A stretch of DNA of 64,000 nucleotides from Thiopseudomonas alkaliphila (GTDB lineage Bacteria; Pseudomonadota; Gammaproteobacteria; Pseudomonadales; Pseudomonadaceae): positions 2,293,001 through 2,357,000 of the forward strand of contig NZ_CP012358.1 of NCBI RefSeq assembly GCF_001267175.1. Reading direction: 5' to 3'. Position 1 is the first letter of the stretch. Every line of letters starts with the position of its first letter. Below, in pieces: positions 1 to 8,252 of the stretch. Below the pieces are notes generated by a model. It did not search any database. It was not told the DNA's origin and saw only the letters and a program-made list of their open reading frames with translations. The position numbers and the translations under genes are program-made.

Positions 1-2
1 GT

Positions 3-71
3 CAGTTACGTGATCAGCTCAAAGATGTGTTGAGTGCTGCGCTCGCTGATAACACGGCGCAGGGCGAATAG
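3..71 (+). CDS. C-terminal end of the upstream gene, probably HsdM methyltransferase (partial)
   Basis: An open frame enters from the left edge and stops at a TAG two bases before the ATG of hsdS. Only 22 residues are visible (start QLRDQLKD, end AQGE). They carry no diagnostic motif. The identification as the modification subunit rests on the near-zero spacing to hsdS, because hsdM usually lies directly upstream of hsdS in the same operon. Another operon member could occupy the place. Confidence 0.5.
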   Translation, partial: QLRDQLKDVLSAALADNTAQGE

Positions 72-73
72 TC

Positions 74-1771
74 ATGAGCAAGGTAGAACAACTGATTACT
101 GAGCATATTGATATTTGGACCAGTGCAATTTTAGCTAAGTCCACGGCGGGGCGAGGTAGTAATAAAAAGTACGAGTTGTATGGGATTAAAAAGCTGCGCG
201 AGCTGATTTTAGAGTTGGCGGTGCGCGGCAAGCTGGTGCCGCAAGATCCTAGTGATGAGCCGGCTTCGGTGCTGCTAGAAAGAATAGCTGCTGAAAAAGC
301 TAAGCTGATCAAAGAAGGCAAAGTAAAAAAAAGTAAGCCATTGCCTGAAATAGGCGAGGATGAAAAGCCGTTTGAGTTACCTCAAGGATGGGAGCTTGTT
401 AAGTTTGGTGAAATATACTCACTAGAGTATGGGAATAACCTCCCTCAAGCTAAGCGAAGCAATACAGGAGAATATAATGTATATGGTTCTAATGGAGTCG
501 TAGGCTCTCATAATATGAGATCTGTTAGCTCACCTTGTATTGTTGTAGGTAGAAAGGGTTCTGCAGGTGCGCTAAATATTTGTTTTGATGATGGCTGCTG
601 GGTTACGGATGTGGCTTATAGCTGTATTCCGCCAGCAGGAATTGATTTAGAGTTTTCATTTATACAATTACATACTTTAGGTCTTGATAGCTTAGGTAAA
701 GGGATTAAGCCAGGTCTTAATAGAAATGAAGCTTATGTAATAAATCTGGGTATTCCTCCTTTAGAAGAGCAGCAACGCATTGTCGCCAAAGTCGATGAAC
801 TGATGCTGCTATGCGACCAGCTCGAGCAGCAAACCGAAACCAGTATTGATGCTCACGCCACCTTGGTCGAAGTCCTATTAGCAACCCTAACCGATAGCGC
901 TGACGCCAACGAGCTGGCGCAAAACTGGGCTAGGGTATCTGAGCACTTTGCTACGCTCTTCACCACCGAACAAAGCATCGAAGCACTCAAACAAACCCTA
1001 CTGCAGTTAGCTGTGATGGGTAAGCTGGTACCGCAAGATCCAAACGATGAACCTGCGGCAGTATTGCTGGAAAAGATTGCTGCTGAAAAAGCGCAGTTAA
1101 TTAAAGATAAAAAGATTAAAAAAGAAAAGCCATTGCCGCCGATTGGTGATGATGAAAAGCCGTTTGAGCTGCCGAAAGGCTGGGAGTTTTATCGCTTAGG
1201 TGAATTAGTTGAAAAACTAGGATCTGGTAGTACGCCAAGAGGAGGGCAAAGTGCTTATGTACCAACAGGTATACCATTTTTGCGCTCACAAAACGTCTGG
1301 AACGAAGGGCTAAATACTCATGATATTGCGTATATCACTGAGGAAACACATCAGCGCATGAGTAACACAGTTGTTTACCCAGGAGATATTCTTTTAAATA
1401 TCACTGGTGCATCTCTTGGCCGCTCAGTTATTTTTCCTAATACTTTTCCTGAGGCCAACGTTAGCCAGCATGTCACTATTGCTCGACTGATAAATCCAGC
1501 TATGACCCCATTTGTACATTTATGTATACGCTCGCCACTCCTCCAGAGAACCGTTTGGGAGCGGCAAGTAGGCATGGCTATTGAGGGGTTAAGTAAAAAA
1601 GTTTTAGAGTTATTTGAAATAACCATTCCTCCATTAGCTGAACAACACAGAATTGTTGCAAAAGTCGATGAGCTAATGAGTATCTGCGACCAGCTGAAAA
1701 CTAACCTACAGCAGTCCCAAGAAACCCAAGTCCATCTCACCGATGCGCTCATCGTTCAGGCTCTAGGTTAG
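74..1771 (+). CDS. hsdS: Type I restriction-modification specificity subunit HsdS
   Basis: This 565-aa protein is the DNA-recognition subunit of a type I restriction-modification complex, in which it partners HsdM and HsdR. It shows the family layout of two target-recognition domains, at roughly residues 105-230 and 375-520, separated by helical spacers. Each half ends with the typical spacer start (PPLEEQQRIVAKVDEL in the first, PPLAEQHRIVAKVDEL in the second). The two halves share a strongly similar block (KLVPQDP...DEP...KPLP...DEKPFELP.GWE) at about residues 43-110 and 306-373. Length is somewhat above the 400-450 aa common in the family because of the N-terminal extension before the first block. 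The ATG follows the preceding stop by two bases, indicating translational coupling with a probable hsdM. HsdR is not seen in the window and may lie upstream. Confidence 0.93.
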   Translation: MSKVEQLITEHIDIWTSAILAKSTAGRGSNKKYELYGIKKLRELILELAVRGKLVPQDPSDEPASVLLERIAAEKAKLIKEGKVKKSKPLPEIGEDEKPFELPQGWELVKFGEIYSLEYGNNLPQAKRSNTGEYNVYGSNGVVGSHNMRSVSSPCIVVGRKGSAGALNICFDDGCWVTDVAYSCIPPAGIDLEFSFIQLHTLGLDSLGKGIKPGLNRNEAYVINLGIPPLEEQQRIVAKVDELMLLCDQLEQQTETSIDAHATLVEVLLATLTDSADANELAQNWARVSEHFATLFTTEQSIEALKQTLLQLAVMGKLVPQDPNDEPAAVLLEKIAAEKAQLIKDKKIKKEKPLPPIGDDEKPFELPKGWEFYRLGELVEKLGSGSTPRGGQSAYVPTGIPFLRSQNVWNEGLNTHDIAYITEETHQRMSNTVVYPGDILLNITGASLGRSVIFPNTFPEANVSQHVTIARLINPAMTPFVHLCIRSPLLQRTVWERQVGMAIEGLSKKVLELFEITIPPLAEQHRIVAKVDELMSICDQLKTNLQQSQETQVHLTDALIVQALG

Positions 1772-1781
1772 AGGAGCAGTT

Positions 1782-2492
1782 ATGACCCAAACATATAATG
1801 TGTACTGCGATGAATCCTGCCACCTAGAAAACGATGGCCAAAAAGCTATGGTGCTCGGAGCGGTTTGGTGTCCGCTGAGTAAGCGCCACGAAATCACCGG
1901 ACGACTGCGTGAGATAAAAGCTAAGCACGGTATGGATGCTGATTTTGAGGTTAAGTGGACCAAGGTCAGCATGAGCAAGCTTGCGCTGTATATGGATTAC
2001 ATCGATTACTTTTTTGACGACGATGACTTACATTTTCGCGGTTTGGTGATCCCAGATAAAACCCTGCTTAATCACAACGGTTTCGCCCAGAGCCATGATG
2101 ATTGGTACTACAAAATGTACTTCACCATGCTCAAAACCATTTTTGATCCGGGCAGCCAGTACCGCGTCTATATTGATATTAAAGACACGCTAGGCCACGA
2201 GAAAGTCGAGAAACTGCATGATGTGTTGTGCAATAACTCCTATGATTTTTCCCGTAAGACCATTGCTCGCATTCAACGTATTCATTCCCATGAAGCAGAG
2301 CAGTTGCAGTTGGCTGATTTGCTGATTGGAGCCTTGAGTTACTTACATCGAGACCTAGCAACCAGCGCTGCTAAGTTAAAGCTAATAGAGCGTATTAAAG
2401 AGCGCTCTGGCTATAAGCTCACATCAAATACCTTGCTGCGTGAGTCAAAATTTAACCTGATGATCTGGGCACCTAATGGTGGTCTACGATGA
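1782..2492 (+). CDS. DUF3800 domain protein
   Basis: This 236-aa protein begins with the DUF3800 signature: a short strand with YCDES near residue 8, then a block with GAVW. DUF3800 proteins are thought to adopt an RNase H-like fold with acidic active-site residues. Here D10 and E11, D120 and IDIKD at about 128-132, and the late QLADLLIGA segment are candidates. The family is frequent in accessory DNA next to restriction-modification and other defence genes, but its biochemical role is not established. The gene follows hsdS by 10 bp with its own GAGGAG ribosome site and overlaps the next gene by four bases, so all three are probably co-transcribed. Confidence 0.8.
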   Translation: MTQTYNVYCDESCHLENDGQKAMVLGAVWCPLSKRHEITGRLREIKAKHGMDADFEVKWTKVSMSKLALYMDYIDYFFDDDDLHFRGLVIPDKTLLNHNGFAQSHDDWYYKMYFTMLKTIFDPGSQYRVYIDIKDTLGHEKVEKLHDVLCNNSYDFSRKTIARIQRIHSHEAEQLQLADLLIGALSYLHRDLATSAAKLKLIERIKERSGYKLTSNTLLRESKFNLMIWAPNGGLR

Positions 2493-2983
2493 CACCCGAT
2501 TGGCTACCTGAGCAGATTTTAATGCAAGATTTTGGCGGTGATTGGCAAAAGTTTTTTGATGCAGTGTATGAGGTTTTTCATCAGCATTTTGTTGCCAATA
2601 AACCTGAGTTTCGCGGTAAGCGACTCGGCTTAAAACGCTACCCTGAGTATGATGGCAAGTCTGCTACTTTTTGGCATATGACTTCGACCGGCAATGTTGA
2701 GTCGGATCGAATACCGGATATACGCCGCTGTGAGCGCATCCGTTGGCCCAAATCCATTATTGAAAACAGCACCGATTCTGCCTTGAAAGTATGGGCAGAG
2801 CCGCAGGGCAAGAATCAGCGTATCCATATCTGGTTAGAGTCAGAAGGGTATTTGGTTGTTTTGTATGATAGGGGCGACTACGTATTGCCGTGGACTGCTT
2901 TCTACATTGAAAGAGATCATCAGCGCAGCAAATATCAAAAGCGTTGGGAAAGGTACAAGGGCAATGTGTTGCGAGGAAATTAA
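2489..2983 (+). CDS. Hypothetical protein coupled to the DUF3800 gene
   Basis: A 164-aa protein that I do not recognise. It is rich in Trp, Tyr and Arg, has no signal peptide or membrane segment, and ends in a basic tail. Features visible are a conserved-looking PDIRRCERIRWPK stretch in the middle and a beta-rich C-terminal half with KNQRIHIWLE and a YDRGDY motif. It starts inside the stop of the DUF3800 gene (ATGA overlap), which implies translational coupling and suggests that the two proteins act together. A nuclease-plus-partner or toxin-antitoxin-like role is possible but not shown by the sequence. Confidence 0.7.
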   Translation: MTPDWLPEQILMQDFGGDWQKFFDAVYEVFHQHFVANKPEFRGKRLGLKRYPEYDGKSATFWHMTSTGNVESDRIPDIRRCERIRWPKSIIENSTDSALKVWAEPQGKNQRIHIWLESEGYLVVLYDRGDYVLPWTAFYIERDHQRSKYQKRWERYKGNVLRGN

Positions 2984-2986
2984 GCT

Positions 2987-3014
2987 GGCCTCGCCTTCAT
3001 AAGAAGACGGGGCC
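2987..3014 (+). terminator. Hairpin after the hsdS-DUF3800 operon
   Basis: A 12-bp stem with one mismatch and an ATAA loop (GGCCTCGCCTTC / GAAGACGGGGCC) begins 4 bp after the last stop codon. There is no clear T tract, so it may be an mRNA-stabilising hairpin or a weak terminator. Confidence 0.5.
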
Positions 3015-3064
3015 GTAACTCCTTCTACACTAACGCCTAGGGCTGGTAGATGAGATGAGTTTAG

Positions 3065-3085
3065 TATACGGCCGAGAGCCGTATA
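3065..3085. repeat. Perfect 8-bp inverted repeat
   Basis: TATACGGC and GCCGTATA are separated by CGAGA. The element lies in a gene-free stretch with no gene within 80 bp on either side. Its function is unknown. Confidence 0.5.
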
Positions 3086-3144
3086 TTGCCAATTTACTTT
3101 TTAACTGAATGCTATGCTGTGATAGATTTTAGTTATAGGGCGAT

Positions 3145-3351
3145 CTCTAATTCTGAGTGCAACACCTGACCAATTTGGTAAGGTGCTGCAGTTGGATGAA
3201 ATAGCGCTTTTATTGAACAGAAGACCACGCAAACGCTTCGGTTTCAAATGCCCCGTTAGAGGTGTTAACTGAAGTTATGCTAAAAGAGGAAGGCTCTGAG
3301 CGATAATGGCCAAGCATCAATACATTAACAGTGTTGCACTCAGCCTTAGAG
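3145..3351 (+). mobile_element. Internally deleted IS30-family element (MITE-like relic)
   Basis: Two 21-bp imperfect inverted repeats, CTCTAA-NN-CTGAGTGCAACAC at 3145-3165 and its complement at 3331-3351, bound a 207-bp segment. Inside, only the C-terminus of an IS30-type transposase remains. One frame reads LDEIALLLNRRPRKRFGFK, matching the family's terminal NxRPRKxLGFKxP motif. After a one-base shift near 3258 the frame continues as LEVLTEVMLKEEGSER and stops at 3307. The rest of the transposase is missing, so the copy cannot move by itself but might be mobilised by a full-length relative. Confidence 0.75.
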
Positions 3352-3355
3352 TCCG

Positions 3356-3406
3356 CAGTCAGCTCAAATATAAATAGCAGACCAAATTTACTATGCCACT
3401 ATATAG
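3356..3406 (+). repeat. Copy of a serine-recombinase gene tail and its downstream sequence
   Basis: About 50 bp (beginning GTCAGCTCAAATATAAATA) closely match 15494-15546, the last codons and downstream flank of a broken serine recombinase gene. It adjoins the right end of the IS30 relic, so it is probably debris of a second copy of that recombinase locus. The remaining gene-free DNA up to 3553 shows nothing else I recognise. Confidence 0.6.
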
Positions 3407-3553
3407 CATCAATGTTAGAACCTATTGCAATTATTGAGATTTTAAAGATTCAGTGACGGATTGATCTTCTCCAGCCCTTCTTATGCTTCCCTCTTATGCC
3501 TGACTTTTCAGTGGCGGTACTAACTAGGAATGGTAGTGAGAGCAGAGCAAGCA

Positions 3554-3868
3554 TCAAAGCTGTTCTGAATCATCCCTAATCTGGACGCCTGCACAACATT
3601 CTTCTTGTAAAAAACCAATCAAGCTCTCTAGATGCTCATACTCAGGAATACAGACAATGGTGCGGCTATGTTTTTCCTGCCGGATTAGCCCCACCTTAGC
3701 CATACGTGCAAGGTGATGCGATAACGTCGAAGCGGGAATACCCAACTCCTTCTGGATCTCCCCGACCGAAGCCCCATCATGACCTGCTTTGACCAAGAAG
3801 CGGAACACCGACAGCCGGTGACTATTCCCTAGCTCAGCTAAGCTGGCTGCAACTTTTTCGTGATTCAT
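3554..3868 (-). CDS. ArsR/SmtB-family metalloregulator
   Basis: A 104-aa winged-helix repressor. The helix-turn-helix covers roughly residues 32-75 (GASVGEIQKELGIPASTLSH). A Cys pair near the C-terminus (EECCAG) is a plausible metal or metalloid sensor site, whereas the classical CVC motif on the alpha-3 helix is absent. I chose the internal ATG at 3868 because a GTAGAGAG ribosome site precedes it, while the longer frame would add 20 residues of non-conserved sequence. The gene is divergent from a permease with a Cys-rich loop and shares a 106-bp intergenic region containing two similar 16-bp elements. It therefore probably represses that permease until metal binds. Which metal is unknown. 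Confidence 0.85.
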   Translation of the reverse strand: MNHEKVAASLAELGNSHRLSVFRFLVKAGHDGASVGEIQKELGIPASTLSHHLARMAKVGLIRQEKHSRTIVCIPEYEHLESLIGFLQEECCAGVQIRDDSEQL

Positions 3869-3884
3869 AAAACTCTCTACAAGA

Positions 3885-3960
3885 TTCGATATTTCTAGAA
3901 TTATAGTTGACAGGCCAAGAAAGTGCAATTAAATTGTCTTTCAATTCGACAAAACTAGAA
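3885..3960. promoter_or_regulatory. Two candidate ArsR operators in the divergent promoter region
   Basis: Two 16-bp imperfect palindromes share the pattern TTCGA-N6-TAGAA: TTCGATATTTCTAGAA at 3885-3900 and TTCGACAAAACTAGAA at 3945-3960. They lie just before the regulator start and just before the permease start, 60 bp apart. A possible -35 element, TTGACA, sits between them at 3907. The spacing suggests two dimers controlling both genes. Confidence 0.55.
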
Positions 3961-3974
3961 GCGTGGAAATATAA

Positions 3975-5006
3975 ATGTCACCTCAACTGCAAGACACTCT
4001 AGGCATGTTCGCCTTTCTCACTCTCGAGTTATCGGTTTTATTCATTGGCATTAGCTTACTAGTCGGAGTTCTTCAACGCCATATCCCGCCATCCAAGGTG
4101 GAAGCGTTACTGAGTTCCAACGGTAGCCGTGGCTATTTTTTAGCTGCCGGTCTAGGAGCTATCACGCCTTTCTGTAGCTGTTCAACTATTCCCATGTTGA
4201 AAGGTTTGATTCGCGCCCGTGCCGGGTTTGGCCCAATGATGGTATTTCTTTTCTCATCTCCGTTGTTGAACCCCATCGTTGTCGTCTTACTCGTTGCCAC
4301 GTTTGGATGGACACTCACTACTATCTATGTGTTCGCCGCCTTAGTGGTCGCGGTAGGTGCCGGATGGCTGCTTCAAATGCTAGGTTTCGAGCGTTATGTC
4401 CGACACACAGCGGCACAAGAGAACAGTGGATGTAGTCCATCAGCAAGCCTGTGCGGTGCAGCACCGATCGTATCAAGTTGTGGAGACAGCAGTTGTGACA
4501 CAACTTCGAAGACAGCTTCTTGCGGAGCTGACGAAAAGACAAGTACTGCGTCCAGTGGTTGCGGTGACGAACAACCTTCTGTCAGGATTGAGGAAAAAGG
4601 GAAGTATAGTGGTGTATGGCAGGAAGCCTGGTCTGACTTTGTTGACGTACTACCTTACTTGCTCATCGGTATTGCGATTGGCAGCGTGATCTATGGTTTT
4701 ATGCCCACTGATCTATTGGAGCAGTATGCTGGTCCGGACAATCCATTCGCTATTCCGATCGCCGCCATCATTGGTGTGCCGTTGTATATTCGTGCCGAAG
4801 CCGTCATACCACTGGCAGCGGCTCTGATGACCAAAGGCGTAGGCGCCGGAACGGTACTAGCACTGATTATCGGCAGTGCCGGAGCCAGCCTGACCGAACT
4901 CATTCTTTTGCGCTCATTGTTCACACTAAAGCTTTTAGCGGCGTTTGTAGCAGTCATCTTTGCCATGGCAATGATTGCAGGTTATGCCACCTATCTGTTT
5001 TTCTGA
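3975..5006 (+). CDS. Permease with Cys-rich loop (SO_0444-type Cu/Zn efflux family)
   Basis: A 343-aa inner-membrane permease of the PF03773 (ArsP_1/DUF318) superfamily. Membrane segments lie at about residues 10-30, 50-70, 85-110 and 115-135, then again from about 220 to the end. The first half has the family motif TPFCSCSTIPML near residue 65. Between the two membrane halves (about residues 145-205) is a hydrophilic loop with repeated Cys motifs (SGCSPS, SSCGDSSC, SGCGDE), typical of the SO_0444-type efflux proteins and a likely metal-binding site. It is divergent from an ArsR-family regulator, so expression is probably metal-inducible. The exact substrate (Cu, Zn or an arsenical) is inference. 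Confidence 0.82.
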   Translation: MSPQLQDTLGMFAFLTLELSVLFIGISLLVGVLQRHIPPSKVEALLSSNGSRGYFLAAGLGAITPFCSCSTIPMLKGLIRARAGFGPMMVFLFSSPLLNPIVVVLLVATFGWTLTTIYVFAALVVAVGAGWLLQMLGFERYVRHTAAQENSGCSPSASLCGAAPIVSSCGDSSCDTTSKTASCGADEKTSTASSGCGDEQPSVRIEEKGKYSGVWQEAWSDFVDVLPYLLIGIAIGSVIYGFMPTDLLEQYAGPDNPFAIPIAAIIGVPLYIRAEAVIPLAAALMTKGVGAGTVLALIIGSAGASLTELILLRSLFTLKLLAAFVAVIFAMAMIAGYATYLFF

Positions 5007-5140
5007 TCGATACGGAGATGATTAACTCCTTAAACTTCCCCGGATATCAGTTAGTGGATTCTGAAGACAAAATAGCAACATATATTCTTCTGCTGAGGCA
5101 ACTACACCAATAGTCTGCAAGCAGGTACCCGACTGAACAG

Positions 5141-5394
5141 TTGGCACTTTTATGATTGACACTTAACTTGTCACATGCAATTATTATAATATATTAAATA
5201 TTGAATGTGTTGATTTTAAGGACATACGCTGTGGATTTGATTCAGTTTTTCAAGTGCCTATCTGACCTTAATAGGCTCACCTGCCTTTGCTTAATCCATC
5301 GAGCGGGAGAGGCTTGTGTTTGTGAAATTCAAGAAGCGTTAAACCTCGAGCAACCGAAAATTTCGCAATATTTGGCGCAATTACGAAAGTGTGG
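5141..5394 (+). repeat. Upstream copy of the duplicated ars promoter and arsR 5' region
   Basis: This block matches 8253-8507 through the promoter and the first half of arsR. The promoter has TTGACA at 5156-5161, a 17-bp spacer, AATTAT at 5179 or TATAAT at 5185, and an AT-rich operator-like palindrome. The similarity ends abruptly at a GTGTGG shared by both copies. The DNA between 5007 and 5140 shows nothing recognisable. Confidence 0.75.
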
Positions 5395-5413
5395 CGTGCC
5401 AAGCATTTTCTAA
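5231..5413 (+). pseudogene. Truncated arsR copy
   Basis: The frame starts at a GTG preceded by AAGGA and encodes about 50 residues nearly identical to the intact ArsR at 8344, including the CVCEIQ metal-site motif and the start of the recognition helix. After QLRKCG it diverges into unrelated residues and stops. The wing, dimerisation helix and C-terminus are missing, so it should not make a functional dimer. The sequence between its end and the Usp gene at 5560 contains no gene. Its promoter looks intact and may still titrate ArsR or fire outward. Confidence 0.8.
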
Positions 5414-5559
5414 AGACTGCACAAGACTCCGTGATATATTTCTCACCACGGAATTCTGTCTTTTAGAGACTTAGCGGCGTATATAATAGGCGGCAGCATC
5501 CCAGTGCTGCGCGCCAAAGTAAATGAGAAGCCTAAACTGCTACATCCTAGAGTAATGGC

Positions 5560-6399
5560 TTACCGTAGAACAACCAAAGGTAACTGTGTGTGCTCTAGCA
5601 TCCTTAGGGTGTTACTGCCTAAGAAAATGCTGGCTAGCTTAGAGTGGGAAAAAGCTCCCATCACTAATAGGTCAACGTCATTCTGTGCCTTGTAATCCAT
5701 CAGTGCCGTGAAAATATTACCGGTTAAAAAACTGGCATGAACGGTGAAACCTGCGGCGGCTAATTGGTTACTTACCCGTTCAAAGTTCTCTTTTAAGCCT
5801 TTTTTATTATTCTCAACGGTCACCAAGTGACAAACCATGCCGTGTAACAGTCCTCCATCAATGATGCGCCGCACTGCTTTGTCAGCGGTTTCTCGGCCAT
5901 CATAAGCCAACATAAAGCTCTGAGGTTTAGTAAAGCCTTGATTAGGAATTAGAATGGGTGTTTGAACTTGGCGAATTATTTGCTCGATATTGGAACCAAG
6001 CGCTTTAAAATGCTTGCTGGCACGACCAATAACCACCAGTCGTGCATCTGCTTCTAAAGCACTTATTACATCGGTTATTGAGCCATGGCGTAACACTTGC
6101 TCAATCTGTTTGCAGCCTTGCTCTGCCGCGCATTGTTGTGCTTGAGTTAATAGATCTTTGCCTAGCTTGATAGCTACTTTGCTATGTTGTGCATCAAGTG
6201 ATGCTAACTCTGCCAATAAAGAAGAGCGTGCGCCCAAGCCGATAGCTCCACTAAAATCATTAACGGTTGGCGTATTTCTCTTTTCAATAGCATGAACCAA
6301 TACGAGTGGTTTGCTCAGCTTTTTGGCTGCCCAGATGCCTGCCGTGCAAACATCATTGGCGTAAATCGAGGCGTCTATACACGTTATAATTTTGTTCAT
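5560..6399 (-). CDS. Tandem-domain universal stress protein
   Basis: A 279-aa cytoplasmic protein with two Usp domains, about residues 1-150 and 155-279. The second domain ends with a G-x2-S/G-x8-GSNT-type nucleotide-binding segment (GAFSHSKLASIFLGSNT). The first domain shows a degenerate form (GRASKHFKALGSN), so ATP binding may be confined to the second. The gene follows the SulP transporter by 10 bp on the same strand. SulP-Usp pairs are common, and the Usp partner is thought to modulate the transporter. That role is inferred from the pairing only. Confidence 0.9.
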   Translation of the reverse strand: MNKIITCIDASIYANDVCTAGIWAAKKLSKPLVLVHAIEKRNTPTVNDFSGAIGLGARSSLLAELASLDAQHSKVAIKLGKDLLTQAQQCAAEQGCKQIEQVLRHGSITDVISALEADARLVVIGRASKHFKALGSNIEQIIRQVQTPILIPNQGFTKPQSFMLAYDGRETADKAVRRIIDGGLLHGMVCHLVTVENNKKGLKENFERVSNQLAAAGFTVHASFLTGNIFTALMDYKAQNDVDLLVMGAFSHSKLASIFLGSNTLRMLEHTQLPLVVLR

Positions 6400-6409
6400 T
6401 ATTTTCTCC

Positions 6410-7897
6410 TTAATGGCCTGCCATCAGTTTTTCGACTTCTTTGGGATCATTGTGTACGCCAAACCTATCAACAATAGTGGCAGTAGCGGCTGTCATGCCG
6501 ATAATCTCTACATCAGCCCCTAAGCGTTTGAACTTAATAACCACTTTGTCCAAGGACGATACAGCAGTAATATCCCAGAAATGCGCATGACTGAGATCAA
6601 TAACGACCTTGTCCACGGCTTCTTTAAAATCAAATGCAGAAGCAAACTGATCGGATGAAGCAAAGAAAACCTGACCAGTAACTTGATAGACCCGTACATT
6701 GTTCTCTGTTTGCTGCGGTTTCACTACCATAAAACGACCGATTTTATTGGCAAAGAACAAGGTTGCTAGCAGCACACCCACTAACACACCTATAGCTAAG
6801 TTATGAGTGATAACGACCACTATAACGGTGGCAATCATGACAATGTTTGTAGACAGAGGGTGTTTTTTAAGATCTTTAACAGAGCTCCATGAGAAGGTGC
6901 CTATAGAGACCATTATCATAACTGCGACTAGGGCGGCCATAGGAATCAGCTTGAGCCAATCGCCTAAGAAAACGATTAAAATTAACAAAAAAACTCCGGC
7001 AGAAAAGGTAGATAAGCGCCCTTTACCGCCTGATTTAATATTAATTATAGATTGCCCAATCATAGCGCAGCCTGCCATGCCGCCCATTAGTCCTGCGCCA
7101 ATATTGGCAATACCTTGACCTTTACACTCACGGTTTTTATCACTGTCGGTATCTGTTAAATCATCAACAATCGTTGCTGTCATCATGGATTCCAGTAAGC
7201 CAACTACTGCCAACCCAATGGAGTATGGCAAGATGATTAGCAGTGTTTCCCATGTTAAAGGCACTTCGGGCCATAAAAATATTGGCAAGGTGTCCGGTAA
7301 TTGGCCCATATCGCCGACGGTGCGTATATCAAGTCCACTCACGATGGCGACAGTGGTTAACAGCACAATACAAACAAGCGGTGAAGGAATAGTCTTGCCA
7401 ATCACGGGGAGATATGGGAACAGGTAAATAATCCCAAGGCCTGCGGCTGTCATGGCGTAAACATGCCAAGTCACATTGGTCAGTTCAGGCAGTTGCGCCA
7501 TAAAAATAAGAATAGCGAGCGCGTTTACAAACCCGGTCACCACCGATCGCGACACAAAGCGCATTAAGTTACCAAGCTTGAGGTAGCCCGCGAAAATTTG
7601 AATCACCCCAGTCAGTAAAGTAGCTGCAAGTAGATACTCAAGTCCGTGGTCGCGCACCAAGGTCACCATCAGCAACGCCATGGCTCCGGTAGCAGCAGAA
7701 ATCATCCCAGGCCGCCCACCGACTATAGCGATAATTACAGCAATACAAAACGAAGCATACAAACCAACTTTTGGATCAACGCCTGCAATGATTGAGAACG
7801 CAATAGCCTCTGGAATTAAGGCTAGAGCGACAACAATACCTGCAAGTAAATCACCGCGGATATTAGATAGCCATTCGAGTTTCATTTTTTCAAACAT
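6410..7897 (-). CDS. SulP-family anion transporter with STAS domain
   Basis: A 495-aa inner-membrane transporter of the SLC26/SulP family. The N-terminal signature region reads [20 protein letters not shown], followed by the GLYAS and [15 protein letters not shown] motifs. The membrane domain runs to about residue 380. A cytoplasmic STAS domain follows (about 400-495, with the [19 protein letters not shown] core). Substrates in this family include sulfate, bicarbonate and dicarboxylates; the sequence alone does not decide, but pairing with a Usp protein and this short length resemble the bicarbonate/sulfate group. I chose the ATG at 7897, which has a CAAGG ribosome site; the longer frame would add a poorly conserved hydrophobic N-terminus. 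A hairpin with T tract lies about 140 bp upstream on the same strand. Confidence 0.9.
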   Translation of the reverse strand: MFEKMKLEWLSNIRGDLLAGIVVALALIPEAIAFSIIAGVDPKVGLYASFCIAVIIAIVGGRPGMISAATGAMALLMVTLVRDHGLEYLLAATLLTGVIQIFAGYLKLGNLMRFVSRSVVTGFVNALAILIFMAQLPELTNVTWHVYAMTAAGLGIIYLFPYLPVIGKTIPSPLVCIVLLTTVAIVSGLDIRTVGDMGQLPDTLPIFLWPEVPLTWETLLIILPYSIGLAVVGLLESMMTATIVDDLTDTDSDKNRECKGQGIANIGAGLMGGMAGCAMIGQSIINIKSGGKGRLSTFSAGVFLLILIVFLGDWLKLIPMAALVAVMIMVSIGTFSWSSVKDLKKHPLSTNIVMIATVIVVVITHNLAIGVLVGVLLATLFFANKIGRFMVVKPQQTENNVRVYQVTGQVFFASSDQFASAFDFKEAVDKVVIDLSHAHFWDITAVSSLDKVVIKFKRLGADVEIIGMTAATATIVDRFGVHNDPKEVEKLMAGH

Positions 7898-8034
7898 GAT
7901 TAAACCTTGTAATAAGCAAACAGTAACGCAAAGGCTGGCCAAACTGAGGCACAACAAGTCCGCAACATTAATAGCGACGACCATTTAAATGGGGTTACTG
8001 AGTTTTGTGAGTTATTTTTGACGCAAAAAAACGC

Positions 8035-8052
8035 CTGCCGCTATTGCGGCAG
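8035..8052 (-). terminator. Intrinsic terminator upstream of sulP (possible leader attenuator)
   Basis: The 7-bp stem CTGCCGC/GCGGCAG with a four-base loop is followed on the minus strand by GCG and seven T residues. It would terminate leftward transcription. The only minus-strand gene nearby is sulP, which starts 138 bp further on, and no minus-strand gene lies to the right. It may therefore be a leader terminator or the end of a small RNA. Confidence 0.6.
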
Positions 8053-8252
8053 TTGGTGCAGCCATCTGCAAATTGGATGACTATAGAGGAGGGGGGAGGC
8101 TAGGGTGGACTAATTCGCAAAATATGTGCCTTCATGCAGCGATAAATAAAAACAACTTCGAATCATCGCATCGATGCCCATGCAGGTCAACGGTTCATGT
8201 TTACTAAAGAACCAGTAATAAAAGCCCAGATGAATTGGTCATGGGTTTTGTA

